From an uncultured Sinobacteraceae bacterium (GTDB lineage: Bacteria > Pseudomonadota > Gammaproteobacteria > Nevskiales > Nevskiaceae), in NCBI GenBank assembly GCA_903822975.1, contig CAIJRD010000012.1:806001-870000 (forward strand): a stretch of DNA of 64,000 nucleotides, read 5' to 3'. Within the stretch, counting starts at the first letter, position 1, and the number at the start of each line of letters is the position of its first letter. The translations under genes were made by a program, and so were the position numbers. This document shows, one piece after another, positions 63,858-64,000 of this stretch. The notes beneath the pieces were generated by a model. That model saw only the letters and a program-made list of their open reading frames with translations, ran no database searches and was not told the DNA's origin.

Positions 63858-64000
63858 ATGAGCCTCCTCGCGATGTTGCTGGCGCTGATCGCTGAACGTC
63901 TGTCGTCGCCGTATCGACATGCGGAGGTCGCGCGCGGTCACATCGCACAAGTGTTGCGCGAACGTCTGCCGCAGGTGTGGGCGCGAACTTCCCTGATGCT
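63858..64000 (+). CDS. ampE: AmpE-like inner-membrane protein (5' end only)
   Basis: The first 47 codons before the window ends. MSLLAMLLALIAERLSS followed by a charged helix is the AmpE start, and the position after ampD supports it. AmpE is a CobD-like membrane protein of unclear signalling role. The rest lies outside the window. Confidence 0.8.
   Translation, partial: MSLLAMLLALIAERLSSPYRHAEVARGHIAQVLRERLPQVWARTSLM

Overview
The window is a gene-dense, high-GC (roughly 63-65%) chromosomal segment of a gammaproteobacterium. The order kdsD-kdsC-lptCAB-rpoN-hpf-ptsN-rapZ, the ibaG-murA pair with an ABC-2 transporter, coq7, minCDE, ampD-ampE and the rsmG-parA-parB-atpI-atpB cluster are all gammaproteobacterial. 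The VolA-like lipase beside a DUF1302 outer-membrane protein, and HprK/EIIA(Man)/HPr/EI without a sugar permease, suggest the Nevskiales/Xanthomonadales side (Nevskia- or Solimonas-like). That placement is inferred from gene content only. There is no tRNA, rRNA, CRISPR, integrase or insertion sequence, and the region reads as core genome with some local rearrangement.

Layout. 1-3.7 kb: origin-proximal cluster on the minus strand (rsmG, parA, a PH-domain membrane protein, parB, atpI, start of atpB). 3.8-10.5 kb: chalcone-isomerase-like secreted protein; yadG-yadH-type ABC transporter with ibaG and murA; photolyase; sirtuin. 10.7-21.3 kb: plus-strand LPS-transport and nitrogen-PTS superoperon (kdsD, kdsC, lptC, lptA, lptB, rpoN, hpf, ptsN, short hprK, rapZ, EIIA-Man, HPr, EI). 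21.3-23 kb: four-repeat membrane protein and coq7. 23-33.2 kb: same-strand run of M28 peptidase, FadE-like protein with a degenerate dehydrogenase core, FAD glycerol-3-phosphate dehydrogenase, VolA-like surface lipase and DUF1302 barrel. 33.2-40.6 kb: stress protein, SanA, MAPEG, a VWA/MoxR pair split by an AlkA-type glycosylase, two TPM proteins with LemA, and a small secreted protein. 40.6-47.5 kb: pgk, gap, tonB-exbD-exbD-exbB and tkt. 47.6-53.4 kb: rlmH, rsfS, nadD, proA, holA, hydrolase, DsbA-fold isomerase. 53.7-57.1 kb: Anbu protease with alpha-E and circularly permuted ATP-grasp partners. 57.2-64 kb: minCDE, trmL, small secreted protein, M16 double-domain lipoprotein peptidase, ampD and the start of ampE.

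How it fits together. The superoperon joins Kdo synthesis, the LPS bridge and a regulatory phosphorelay (EI-HPr-EIIA with an HPr kinase), with RpoN and the GlmS regulator RapZ. The 24.8-33.2 kb run can be read as a lipid-scavenging path: a surface lipase releases acyl chains, an outer-membrane barrel admits products, GlpD oxidises glycerol phosphate, and a FadE relative of uncertain activity sits beside them.

Points most worth a second look: the FadE-like protein lacking recognisable catalytic signatures; nadD with no ATG/GTG/TTG start but a plausible CTG start or a GC-dinucleotide shift; RsfS with an 80-residue histone-H1-like extension; an Anbu locus without an adjacent transglutaminase; the kinase-domain-only HprK; and an 18-codon ORF that looks like a copy of the start of ampE.
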